A stretch of DNA of 23,136 nt, taken from positions 1 to 23,136 of the forward strand of contig JAPKCL010000019.1 in assembly GCA_028822955.1 (NCBI GenBank), read 5' to 3'. This stretch comes from Candidatus Poseidoniaceae archaeon. Lineage in GTDB: Archaea > Thermoplasmatota > Poseidoniia > Poseidoniales > Poseidoniaceae. Below are positions 6,712 through 15,200 of this stretch, one piece after another. Position numbers and translations under genes: made by a program. Positions within the stretch are counted from its first letter, which is position 1; each line of letters begins with the position of its first letter. Under the pieces are notes generated by a model. The model saw only the letters and a list, made by a program, of their open reading frames with translations, did no database searches and was not told the DNA's origin.

Positions 6712-9288
6712 ATGCTCGCGAAGCGGTTGATGGCCCTCTGCCTCGCCGCGATGCTGATTTGTATGCTTTTACCGGTTTCTGCGGACGATTCTTTGCAAAG
6801 TGCCAATCCTCTTACTGATGGCGTTACGTCGAACGGTTATGTGTGTGACCCGGATTGTGATGCCGGTAATGATCAAACCGACTTTTGGAAGATTGAAGCC
6901 AAGAAAGGCGACATCGTTCAAGTCTCCTTTTCAGGTTCGATGAACGGTGCTGCATGGTGGTGTCCTGGTGATGGGTGGACGGGTACTTTCTCTCTGCTCA
7001 ACGCACAAGGGGGTACGATTGTCGATACTTCTGCTGACGATAGCGCCTCCTCAAAAGTGCTCTCGACAACCGTGAACTCAGCTAGTTTTGTGTACATTAA
7101 AGTCAAGTCCGAAGATTCGTGGTGTAACGACGGGTTTGATTATACGCTTACGCCTTCGATTGACAAAGCAAATCGAGACACTGATGAAGATGGATTTATT
7201 GATAATGAAGATGATTGTGAAAACCTTGTTGGTACTTCTACCAATGACCGAAAAGGTTGTACTGATTCTGATTCCGACGGCTGGTCAGACCCTGATTCAG
7301 GCTGGGGACCTCAAAACGGAGCTGACGCATTTGTCAGTGAAGTAACTCAATGGCTCGACAGCGATAACGATGGTTATGGAGATAATCTCGATGGATTTGA
7401 AGGAGACCATTGTCCATTTCGCCGTGGTTATTCACTTCAAGATCGGTATGGATGCCTTGATTCAGATGGCGACGGATACTCCAATGAAGACCCTGGCGCT
7501 TTAGATGGCGTTACTGCTTGGTATGCCCATCCAATAGGATTTGGGGACGCCTTTTCGCTCGACCCCAGTCAATGGAACGATACCGACGCTGATGGTTTCG
7601 GTGACAATTGGGAAGATGGTGATTGGAACCTTTCACGCGCCGGCTGGGGTATTGGGTCTTGGTTGCAAACCGCTTCAACTCCCGATGCTTGCCCTTTCAT
7701 AACCGGCACATCAACCGGTGACCGATATGGTTGTACAGATACAGATGCCGATGGCTTTTCCGACGGTGACCTCAATTGGACCAAAGCGAATGGTTCTGAT
7801 GCTTTCCCACTTGAACCATCACAATGGCAAGACCGTGATTCAGATGGCTGGGGCGATAACCAATCCGAAGGTGCTCTTCGGGTGGATTACTTCCCCGATA
7901 ACCCAACTCAATGGGCAGATTCCGATAAAGATGGCTGGGGCGATAATCAATCCTATGGAGCATCCCAAGTCGATGATTTCCCGTTCATCGATTCTCAATA
8001 TCGAGATACTGATGGTGATGGTTATGGCGATAATATCAACGGTTTTGAAGCCGATATCTGTGTATTTTCATCAGCAGAAGAAGTTGAATCTGAATGGATT
8101 TCTTACTTTGACCGCCTTGGATGTAGAGACGTTGATACCGACGGTTATTCCGACCCGACCAATGATTGGATTGCTCATCCCGATGGATTTGCCGATGCGT
8201 TCCCGGATGATGAAAGTCAATGGTATGATACCGATGACGATGGTTACGGGGATAATCTCGAATATTTTGATGGTCAAACCCTCAAATTTGCCTATCGCGG
8301 TGATGGTTGTAGGACGACAGAAGGGACCTCCACTTTTGACCGCTGGGGCTGCCCTGACAGTGACGAAGACGGTTGGTCCGATTCGACAAATTCGTGGTTA
8401 GCAAGTCCCGGAGGTAAAGGCGATGCTTGGCCGATGGACCCTACACAATGGCACGACCTCGATGGCGATGGACGTGGCGATAATCCTCTTGGAACGACTG
8501 CAGATGTTTGTCCCAGTCAAGCAGGAACTTCCGTTGGCCCCTCATCTGGTGGTGACCGCTGGGGTTGCCCTGATACCGACGGTGATGGCTGGTCCGACCT
8601 CGGTGATTCATTCATTCACGAACCGACACAGTCTCGGGACACTGATGGTGATGGATTTGGAGATTCCAAAGACGGCAACCAAGGTGATGCCTGTCCTGAA
8701 GTTCGTGGCACTTCGATTCTTGATCGTCTCGGCTGCCGCGATACAGATGGTGATGGCTGGTCAGACCCAACAGAGAGTTGGCAAGCCCATCCTTATGGTT
8801 CAGCAGATTCGTTTCCAACAGAATCCCTTCAATGGCGCGACACAGATGGTGATGGTTTCGGGGACGTACCTTTAGGAGCCCTTCGAGATGATTGTCCCGA
8901 AATATCGGGAATATCTACACGAGATACACAAGGTTGTGCTGATTCCAATGGCGATGGTTGGTCAGATTCATATGGTGAGTTTTCAGCCGCAGTTGCCATT
9001 TTGGGAGAAGACCCTGCAGCATCATGGTTGACTTATTTAGTGATTGGATTTGGTTTCATTTTCGGTGCAACCTTAGCCCTTATCGTTCGCAAGGGCCGAG
9101 ATACTGAATTCCTACAAGAGGAATTATTCGAATCAAAGGATACGGCCAACTTAGATGCGCTGACAATGGATCAATTACCAGAGGGTATGATTCCGTTAGA
9201 ACATCTACCACCTCTCCCAATTCCTGCTGGAATGGAGATAGCGCCTCAACAACCCATTCCAGAACAAGGTGGTGATGTCAATGCGTGA
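6712..9288 (+). CDS. Secreted TSP3-type calcium-repeat protein with PPC-like domain and C-terminal membrane anchor
   Basis: An 858-residue surface protein. Start at 6712 (ATG, with GGAG at 6704) gives a clean signal peptide: MLAKR, then a hydrophobic core ending PVSA before DDS. The frame reaches back to a TTG at 6646, but that would bury the signal. Residues about 30-150 look like a PPC (pre-peptidase C-terminal) beta-sandwich, with DFWKIEAKKGDIVQVSFSG and a FVYIKV strand. Residues about 156-755 are Asp-rich TSP3-like repeats that should bind many calcium ions: nine units open with [ST]Q[WY]xDxDxDGxGDN-type sequence, alternating with DxCP...GTSxxDRxGCxDxDGDGWSDP. A membrane segment (about 770-795) is followed by RKGRD and an acidic, Pro-rich cytosolic tail. 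It is first gene of an overlapping operon with the next two. The role is probably a rigid calcium-stabilised surface stalk; the ligand is unknown. Confidence 0.85.
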   Translation: MLAKRLMALCLAAMLICMLLPVSADDSLQSANPLTDGVTSNGYVCDPDCDAGNDQTDFWKIEAKKGDIVQVSFSGSMNGAAWWCPGDGWTGTFSLLNAQGGTIVDTSADDSASSKVLSTTVNSASFVYIKVKSEDSWCNDGFDYTLTPSIDKANRDTDEDGFIDNEDDCENLVGTSTNDRKGCTDSDSDGWSDPDSGWGPQNGADAFVSEVTQWLDSDNDGYGDNLDGFEGDHCPFRRGYSLQDRYGCLDSDGDGYSNEDPGALDGVTAWYAHPIGFGDAFSLDPSQWNDTDADGFGDNWEDGDWNLSRAGWGIGSWLQTASTPDACPFITGTSTGDRYGCTDTDADGFSDGDLNWTKANGSDAFPLEPSQWQDRDSDGWGDNQSEGALRVDYFPDNPTQWADSDKDGWGDNQSYGASQVDDFPFIDSQYRDTDGDGYGDNINGFEADICVFSSAEEVESEWISYFDRLGCRDVDTDGYSDPTNDWIAHPDGFADAFPDDESQWYDTDDDGYGDNLEYFDGQTLKFAYRGDGCRTTEGTSTFDRWGCPDSDEDGWSDSTNSWLASPGGKGDAWPMDPTQWHDLDGDGRGDNPLGTTADVCPSQAGTSVGPSSGGDRWGCPDTDGDGWSDLGDSFIHEPTQSRDTDGDGFGDSKDGNQGDACPEVRGTSILDRLGCRDTDGDGWSDPTESWQAHPYGSADSFPTESLQWRDTDGDGFGDVPLGALRDDCPEISGISTRDTQGCADSNGDGWSDSYGEFSAAVAILGEDPAASWLTYLVIGFGFIFGATLALIVRKGRDTEFLQEELFESKDTANLDALTMDQLPEGMIPLEHLPPLPIPAGMEIAPQQPIPEQGGDVNA
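7177..8980 (+). repeat. TSP3-like Asp-rich protein repeat array (PPC/TSP3 gene)
   Basis: Degenerate tandem coding repeats, seen at DNA level as frequent GATGGTGATGG or GATAACGATGG blocks. Each full unit has QW-x-DxDxDGxGDN, a DxCP turn, GTSxxDRxGC, then DxDGDGWSDP and a closing ADAFP. Nine QW/QY/QS openings were counted. Two consecutive short units (bases about 7820-7985) lack the DRxGC half. Confidence 0.8.
9268..9276 (+). promoter_or_regulatory. Strong Shine-Dalgarno inside upstream gene end
   Basis: GGTGGTGAT matches eight of nine bases of the archaeal anti-SD complement GGAGGTGAT and lies four bases before the ATG at 9281. It sits within the last codons of the upstream TSP3 gene, implying translational coupling. 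It also argues against the in-frame GTG at 9269, which overlaps it. Confidence 0.6.
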
Positions 9289-10603
9289 ACCATCACGAAT
9301 TTTGCCGTTCCTTCTCGTTTCACTTTTGTTTGGTTGCATTGTGTTTCCTCTTGGACTTGTTCAGGACGTTCAAGCAGAAACCTCTGCGGTTGAAGATGCA
9401 CTTGATGCTGAAGGTTTGACATTAGTAGCCTTGCGAAACGATACCATGGATATGAATCAAGACGGCGAACCTGATGCTATACGGGTGGTGGTCATTCTTA
9501 ACTCGTCTTCTGATTGGACTGAAATTGAATTGCGATTGTATGGAGTTCACAGGGATAAGGAAGTACTTCAAGAACAATACATGGCGTTTACTGGGCAATC
9601 AAATGCCAGTTTAGTCTATGATGCATGGTCGGAGGGCGAACATGCACTACGACTTGATTTCATCAATCAAGATGGGAGTAAAATCACAACACTTCAACTA
9701 CCGTCCTATGTTCTCAAACCTGCTTTGAAGACTCCACAAATAACACTCGACTTGAATGCCCCGGACTGGATTGAAACCGGAGATGATTGCTCGATTGCTC
9801 GAGTTTTTGCCGATGAAACAGGACCTCGATATGATGCATCAGGGATACGAACTTTTTCCGGCGCTCCATTCACAGTTCTTGACAACCAGACTCTTTTGGA
9901 CTGCTCACATTGGCCTGCAGGCGAATATACTCTGAAAGAAGCCTATCGCAATGATTTAGGCCAAACTGCAGAATCTTGGCTTAATATTTCGATTCACAAT
10001 CGCCCCGCACCGACTTTCTCAATGTCGGTGATTGGTAATGAGAATGTCACAGATAATCCATGTGGAATTACTATGATTCCAAACATGGACGGGGTTGACT
10101 TTTCAACTTTTGAAAAGATTTGGACAATTCAAGGTACCGTACTCCCAGGTAACCGTAGCACGACATATGATTGCTCAATTCTACCTGCTGGTGTGCACCT
10201 GATTACTTTGGAAGTCATCAATAATGAACAAATCCGAACAGTTCACGGAATCAATCTTGTTCGGCTCCCGGGGTTGACTCTTTCCGAAGATGAAGCAGCT
10301 TCTCTTCCAAGCCGTTCTTTTGGTGAGGAAACTCAGACAGAGTCTGTAGGCTGGTTCTCGATCGGAGTGCTTGGCTTGATTGTCTGTATTGTCGTCTTTA
10401 TGCTCCTCGTTCGAGTGAAGGAGGATACGGGTGCTGGGGTATTGCGTAACCTTGGACCAACACCAATGATTCTTGCAGACGGTTCTCCTGACCCCCAAGG
10501 TCTTCCAACAATGACCGATGGTGAAGGGGTTCTTTGGCGACAACACCCCGATGGCACGACTGATTGGTGGGATCACCAACTTCGAATTTGGCATAAATGG
10601 TGA
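9281..10603 (+). CDS. Secreted Ig-like membrane protein with cytosolic WW-like C-terminal motif
   Basis: A 440-residue protein that I do not recognise as a named family. A signal peptide (MREPSR, then a hydrophobic core to about residue 27, VQAE) leads to an extracellular part containing a DMNQDGEPDA calcium-like turn. Two or three Ig-like units have the strand motif PAGEYTLKE or PAGVHLITL, each preceded by DCS; the same motif type recurs in the surface protein at the window start. One membrane segment (about 356-378, FSIGVLGLIVCIVVFMLLV) precedes an 80-residue cytosolic tail. The tail ends in GVLWRQHPDGTTDWWDHQ and then RIWHKW, an aromatic pattern resembling a WW domain or similar short tryptophan-rich fold. 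Start 9281 is favoured by the Shine-Dalgarno at 9268-9276; ATG 9275 is possible. It overlaps the TSP3 gene by 8 bases and the DUF4105 gene by 7. Confidence 0.78.
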   Translation: MREPSRILPFLLVSLLFGCIVFPLGLVQDVQAETSAVEDALDAEGLTLVALRNDTMDMNQDGEPDAIRVVVILNSSSDWTEIELRLYGVHRDKEVLQEQYMAFTGQSNASLVYDAWSEGEHALRLDFINQDGSKITTLQLPSYVLKPALKTPQITLDLNAPDWIETGDDCSIARVFADETGPRYDASGIRTFSGAPFTVLDNQTLLDCSHWPAGEYTLKEAYRNDLGQTAESWLNISIHNRPAPTFSMSVIGNENVTDNPCGITMIPNMDGVDFSTFEKIWTIQGTVLPGNRSTTYDCSILPAGVHLITLEVINNEQIRTVHGINLVRLPGLTLSEDEAASLPSRSFGEETQTESVGWFSIGVLGLIVCIVVFMLLVRVKEDTGAGVLRNLGPTPMILADGSPDPQGLPTMTDGEGVLWRQHPDGTTDWWDHQLRIWHKW

Positions 10604-11472
10604 GAGTTATGTTTTTTGTATTGCAATTATTCCTTTCTTCTTGTTTACTTTTTGTTGTCGTTAGCGTACTTATTTGGTTTATTCGAATACGTCCGCGAAA
10701 ACCTCAAGTCGATGCGTTATGGAATTCTGATTGTGAACACTTGACGACCACGTCAATAGATGGAAGCAAGATCACTTTCCGAAATGTCCGAGACTTTTTT
10801 TGGCGAACCACTCGGGACCGTGATGAGGCTTGGGCCGATGAAGTCGTTGTCGATGTGGATGAACTCAAAGATATCTGGTTTATAGTAGATCATTTCCACT
10901 CGATTCACGGTATGGCACATACCTATCTTACCTTTGAATTCAATGATGGAACCTGTCTCTCCTTTTCGTTTGAAGCTCGCCGAAGGGCCAAGCAGCGCTA
11001 CCATCCATGGGATGGTCTTTGGCGGAATTATGAACTGTACCTCTTGGTCGGTTTTGAACGAGACCTTACAGGATTACGAACGAACGCTCGAGGAAACAAG
11101 GATTACATGTTCCGAGCAATAACTCCACCTGGGAAAGATAAGGAAATGCTACGCCGATTAGCAATGAAAACAAATCAACTTGCTGAGAATCCTGAATGGT
11201 ACCATTCATTCTTGACCACGTGCAACACTTCAATCGTCCGTATGGTGAATCGCGTCACTCCTGGCCGTGTGCCATTCTTATGGCGGAACTTCCTTCCTGG
11301 ATATACACCTCGGGCTGCGCTCAAACTCGGATTGGTTGAGGATTGGGGTGGATTGGAAGGTACACTTGAACGAGCTCGAATCGACCTTATCGCTCAGAAA
11401 TGGGATGGTGAAGGAGATTATTCAGAAATGCTTCGTGAGCATTTGCCGAGTTCAACGATCCAAGAAAAGTAA
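10597..11472 (+). CDS. DUF4105 (Lnb N-terminal-like) domain protein with one membrane segment
   Basis: A 291-residue protein with one hydrophobic segment (residues about 5-30), then a domain matching DUF4105 by recall: FRNVRDFFWRTTRD, an SIHGMAHTYLTFEFNDG block, LSFSFEARRR, then ELYLLVGFERDLTGLRTN and a late TTCNTSIVRMVN followed by WRNFLPGYTPRAALKLGLV. H108 and C209 are the conserved-looking pair and could form a Cys-His hydrolase site; this is inference, since the family's activity is not firmly known. DUF4105 domains are usually placed outside the cytoplasmic membrane, but the RIRPRK cluster after the segment would favour a cytosolic domain here. The ATG at 10597 overlaps the upstream stop by 7 bases; an ATG at 10609 is also possible. 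The 3' end overlaps the opposing thiamine kinase-like gene by 21 bases. Confidence 0.75.
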   Translation: MVRVMFFVLQLFLSSCLLFVVVSVLIWFIRIRPRKPQVDALWNSDCEHLTTTSIDGSKITFRNVRDFFWRTTRDRDEAWADEVVVDVDELKDIWFIVDHFHSIHGMAHTYLTFEFNDGTCLSFSFEARRRAKQRYHPWDGLWRNYELYLLVGFERDLTGLRTNARGNKDYMFRAITPPGKDKEMLRRLAMKTNQLAENPEWYHSFLTTCNTSIVRMVNRVTPGRVPFLWRNFLPGYTPRAALKLGLVEDWGGLEGTLERARIDLIAQKWDGEGDYSEMLREHLPSSTIQEK

Positions 11473-12084
11473 TAATTGCCCCGAAGAATATTCAATCTTA
11501 AGGTTCTCATCTTCGACTTGGTTGTGAAGTCCATGAGTTCCTGGACGTAATATTTCGTTGTTCAAATTCCATTTTGCTCCAGTGATTGTTACGCCTTCGA
11601 CAGTACCGATAGCGAATAAGGAAAAGGAAGTATTCATTTCTATAGAAGAGTTTTCATAGCCAGACTTTTCAAGTAATTGAACGGTGCAATCTGTTGTATG
11701 AATACGAGTGCTTGATGGTGCCTGGCACAGTGTAAGTATCGCTGCAAATTGATGAGCCAGATCTCCACCTTCGATACCAATAATTTCTATTTGTTCCGCA
11801 CCTTGGGCAACAGACCATTCTATGGCTTTTACAAGGTCATTTTCCCCCTGTCCATCTTGGAGAATGTATTTGACAGAATCTTGCTGTAGAATTTCCTCTC
11901 GAATTTCTTCAGAGAGACTGTCCATGTCGCCGATGACAGTATCCATTGAGAGGCTTTGTTCTCGGCATTGAAGAGCAGCTCCATCGCATGCAATGACGTG
12001 TGAGGCTGCTTGGGCCAATGGCTTCCAAATACTCGCCTTCGGCCAGAGGCCATTCGCTACGATGAGGTAGGTCTTTTCGGCCAT
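11452..12084 (-). CDS. Thiamine diphosphokinase-like protein
   Basis: A 210-residue cytosolic protein with the thiamin pyrophosphokinase catalytic-domain layout: ACDGA at 32-36, GDMDS at 52-56 (family GDxDS), GENDLVKA at 80-87 (family D-x-T-D-x-x-K-A) and GIEGGDLAHQFA at 103-114 (family GGRxDH). The C-terminal small domain has VEGVTITGAKW and LRPGTHGLHNQV, matching the family's G-x-KW and S-N sheet. True enzymes transfer pyrophosphate from ATP to thiamine. Here the usual D/T and the Arg-x-Asp of GGRxDH are changed (E81/N82; D108 and A110), so activity or substrate may differ. A related archaeal alternative is a pterin-type diphosphokinase of the same fold. It has its own promoter, divergent from the giant surface gene. 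Confidence 0.75.
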   Translation of the reverse strand: MAEKTYLIVANGLWPKASIWKPLAQAASHVIACDGAALQCREQSLSMDTVIGDMDSLSEEIREEILQQDSVKYILQDGQGENDLVKAIEWSVAQGAEQIEIIGIEGGDLAHQFAAILTLCQAPSSTRIHTTDCTVQLLEKSGYENSSIEMNTSFSLFAIGTVEGVTITGAKWNLNNEILRPGTHGLHNQVEDENLKIEYSSGQLLLFLDR

Positions 12085-12229
12085 AGTGCTGCGAGGTTGT
12101 TCATCTTCTCAAACCCACCTATTCTGTTTCTGAACGGTGGATTTGAAGTTTAATCTTATGACCCCCTACGGGGGTCAATGAATACAAACCTCAACAAGCG
12201 TTTTCAAGGAAGCCAACCGACAAGGGGCC
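12085..12229. promoter_or_regulatory. Divergent intergenic region before the giant surface protein
   Basis: This is the longest gap in the window, at 145 bases. An AT-rich GTTTAATCTTA (about 12149-12159) could be a TATA-like element for the rightward gene and directly abuts the inverted repeat at 12160-12176. AAGGGGCC just before ATG 12230 is a weak purine-rich ribosome site. Nothing convincing was seen for the leftward promoter. Confidence 0.45.
12160..12176. promoter_or_regulatory. 17-base inverted repeat upstream of giant FG-GAP/TSP3 gene (copy 2)
   Basis: GACCCCC-TAC-GGGGGTC is a perfect 7-bp stem with a 3-base loop, ending 53 bases before ATG 12230. Compared with the reverse complement of the 6648-6664 element it differs at two mirrored positions only, so the pairing is kept. 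If the AT-rich block just upstream is the TATA box, this element would lie between it and the transcription start, where a bound protein would block initiation. Confidence 0.6.
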
Positions 12230-15200
12230 ATGGCGGCGGCGGCAAGCAGAACTTTCCCTACAGTATCCTTGCTGCTTTCTCTCTTATTTGTGGTTCATCT
12301 CTTCTCACCTCTCGTGCAACACCCGTTGGAATCGGAAATGGAATTGGACGATATATTGGTTCAATCTTCCAATGAATATATCACTCTCAACGACGCATAT
12401 AGTCATGACTTTGCAGGTTCAAGCCTCTCCTTTGATGGATTGAACGATGCAACTGTACGTGAAGAATCAGCACTGGATATCTGGATGGCTGAAATGCTTC
12501 TGATGCTTCCAAACGAATCCATGGGGACTCCTGATCTAAAAATAAGCCACGATGAAGGCTTTGATGCATGCTGGACAACAGAGGAAGGAAATGTCTACGT
12601 TGGCTCTCTTGAAGGCGGTAATGTCTCCTACTCTTCAGTTCAATCAGGTTGGTCGTCGTATCTCGTTGATTCAGTGTCCCCGGCAAATGAAAGTTCTCTC
12701 GTTGATTGTGCTCTTGCAGTCAATGAAGACGGGCGACAATATGTTCTCTATGCTGATGGCAGTAACATTAAATCTGCTCACATCGCTTATCCAAGTTCGG
12801 TATTCTCTGAACTCTCATGGCAAAAAATCACCATTCGGTACAACGTTCAACCAACCGATATCGAGATGGTATTACTCCCCAATCAACTCGAATTAGCTGT
12901 TTTCCGTGATGTAAACGGCGCTCTTTGGCAACTCAATTACAGTGGTAATATTTGGTATGATAACCTTCTCGATATTGGCCCAGTAGGTGATTCAATTGAA
13001 TTAGAAATGGACCCCGATGGAGTCGCTCATCTTTTGTATACAGCCGGTGAAGAAGTTCGATTAATTCGGTATGATGGCAGCACCTACGACCGCCGAGTGC
13101 TCGTACGAGATTCCAACCTTGCCGGCCATATTGGTATGGGTCTTGACACGAATTCGGTTGAACAAATTGCAACCACCTCGTTGACGAACGGCGTCACAAC
13201 TTTACAATTATTACGAAGTCTTTCAGGTCAAAACGAAGGTCGAATTAATCCTATTCCAAACTTCCAATCTACCGCTTCAGTCGATGTCGAAGAAGGTGAT
13301 TCGGCAATGGGTGACATCAATGGAGATGGTTTTGATGATTTCATCTTCTCTGAACCAGGCTTCTCAAATAATCTCGCCGAAACAGGTCAAGTGACCGTAT
13401 CGTTTGGTTCTGCTCAAGGTATCTCTTCATCCAATATTTGGTCAATGACTGGTTCACAAGCCGGTCAACGTTTTGGTTCAGGACTTGCAGTCCAAGACTT
13501 CAATGGCGATGGACTAAACGATATTGCCATCGGCTCTTCTGGATGGAATAACACTCTGGCAAATGAATCTGGAAACCATGGTTTGATTGAAATATTCCTT
13601 GGTAATTCATCTGGGGTCGATAGTGAATCATGGTGGAATGTCTCTGGTAACCAAGGCGAAGCACTTGGTTGGAAAGTCGAAGGTATTGCAAACATGAATG
13701 GTGATGGCTTTGCTGACTTAGCGGCTGTTGCAGGCAATTATTCGCTCATTGTTGCAACGACTCCTACTGAAATCGTTCACAAAGGAAAGATTGTGATTTA
13801 CCAAGGAAACAGTTCGATGATGAACCATGTTCGTAACATCACTCAAACTCAAGAATCAACACTTTTGGGCCGTTCACTCAGTGGTTCTGGAGACCTGAAT
13901 GGTGATGGTTTTGATGATTTACTCGTATCGAATGCGGCAAGTTTTGAATCGTTCAGTGGTTTTCCTTCAGTCGAAATTTTCTTCGGTTCATCCTTAGGCT
14001 ACAATGGTATAGCAGACCAGAAAATTCTTTCCACAGTTCAAGGGAAAATGTTTGGACACACCATTGATTTCATTGGCGATGTCAATGCCGATGGCTTTGA
14101 CGATATGATGTTCTCAGAAGTCTATAACGGGACTGCCGGATACCAATCCGGCAAAATGTGGTTGTATCATGGCTCTTCTGCTGGAATTCACTCTGTCGTT
14201 CCAAACTGGACGAAAGCCGGTGATGCAGCCAATGCTATGCTTGGGAGAATGTTCATGGGTGCTGGAGACGTCAATGAAGATGGATACGATGATATTTTAC
14301 TTATGCAGCAAGGTGCAACTCGAAATGGTAAGGTCGAGCTTATTCTCGGCTCAGCATCAGGTTTACTTAGCGGTTCAGAATTACTTGCTACAGGGTCGGC
14401 TCAAGAATACAAGGGTCTCTCGATGTCATCACTTGGTGACGTTGATGGTGATGGATTAAACGAAATCAGTTTGAGTTACCGTCAATCTACTTCGGGAACC
14501 TCTTTCCAAGTCGTCCATGAATTATATTCAGAACGCGATTGGGAATCAACGACTTTCACCTATGATGATGAACTTGAGTTCCTTGATCTCTCGACTGCAA
14601 GTCGAGGTGAAGCAAGTATGCTCTTATCGTTCAAGAACTTGGAATCATTACATTTCCTCGAGCATGTCGACGATGGAACTGCAACTGGTCTATGGGCGGA
14701 TAACATGCTTTCATCAGCGACTCTGGCCTCTACCAGTTTTGCTTTCGCAGGAACCAGTGCTGGGCGACCAGTGATTCTCTCAACAGAAGGCGGCCATGGT
14801 TTGGAAATGCAAACCACTTCCAGTTATACTGCTGTTGAAAAAAGTATTCTAACGACCGGAACGATGGGTGCATTCCTTGGTTCTGCACTTGATTCAGACG
14901 GCCATCAACATGTTGCACATGCAACTATGGGCGTTGGAGGTCACCAAATTTTCACCTCTATTGAAGACGATTCAGGTTGGACAAATACGCAGGTTGCCAC
15001 AGAACTTGATCTTGCAGACCCAATCGTTGTGCTCACAGATTCAAATGATGCAACCAGTTTGCTGTACCGCGATTCAACAGATAATCAATTGATAATGTCT
15101 CATCTTGATGGCAGTTGGACTACTGACATGATTGGTTCACAAGGCGAGGCTGTCTCCAGTGATTTCCCAGCCATCTATCTACCAAATGACGTCCTGGCAA

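Noticed and set aside
7088..8875. Several long Met/Ile-rich alternative-frame ORFs inside the TSP3 repeats (also 15945-16610 and 17955-18494).
   Set aside because: They are frame shadows caused by repeated GATGGNGATGG and Ser/Pro/Gly codons, with biased and repetitive composition.
12178..12375. A 65-codon ORF starting right after the inverted repeat upstream of the giant gene.
   Set aside because: It runs mostly out of frame over the signal peptide region of the giant protein; hydrophobicity is a shadow of that signal.
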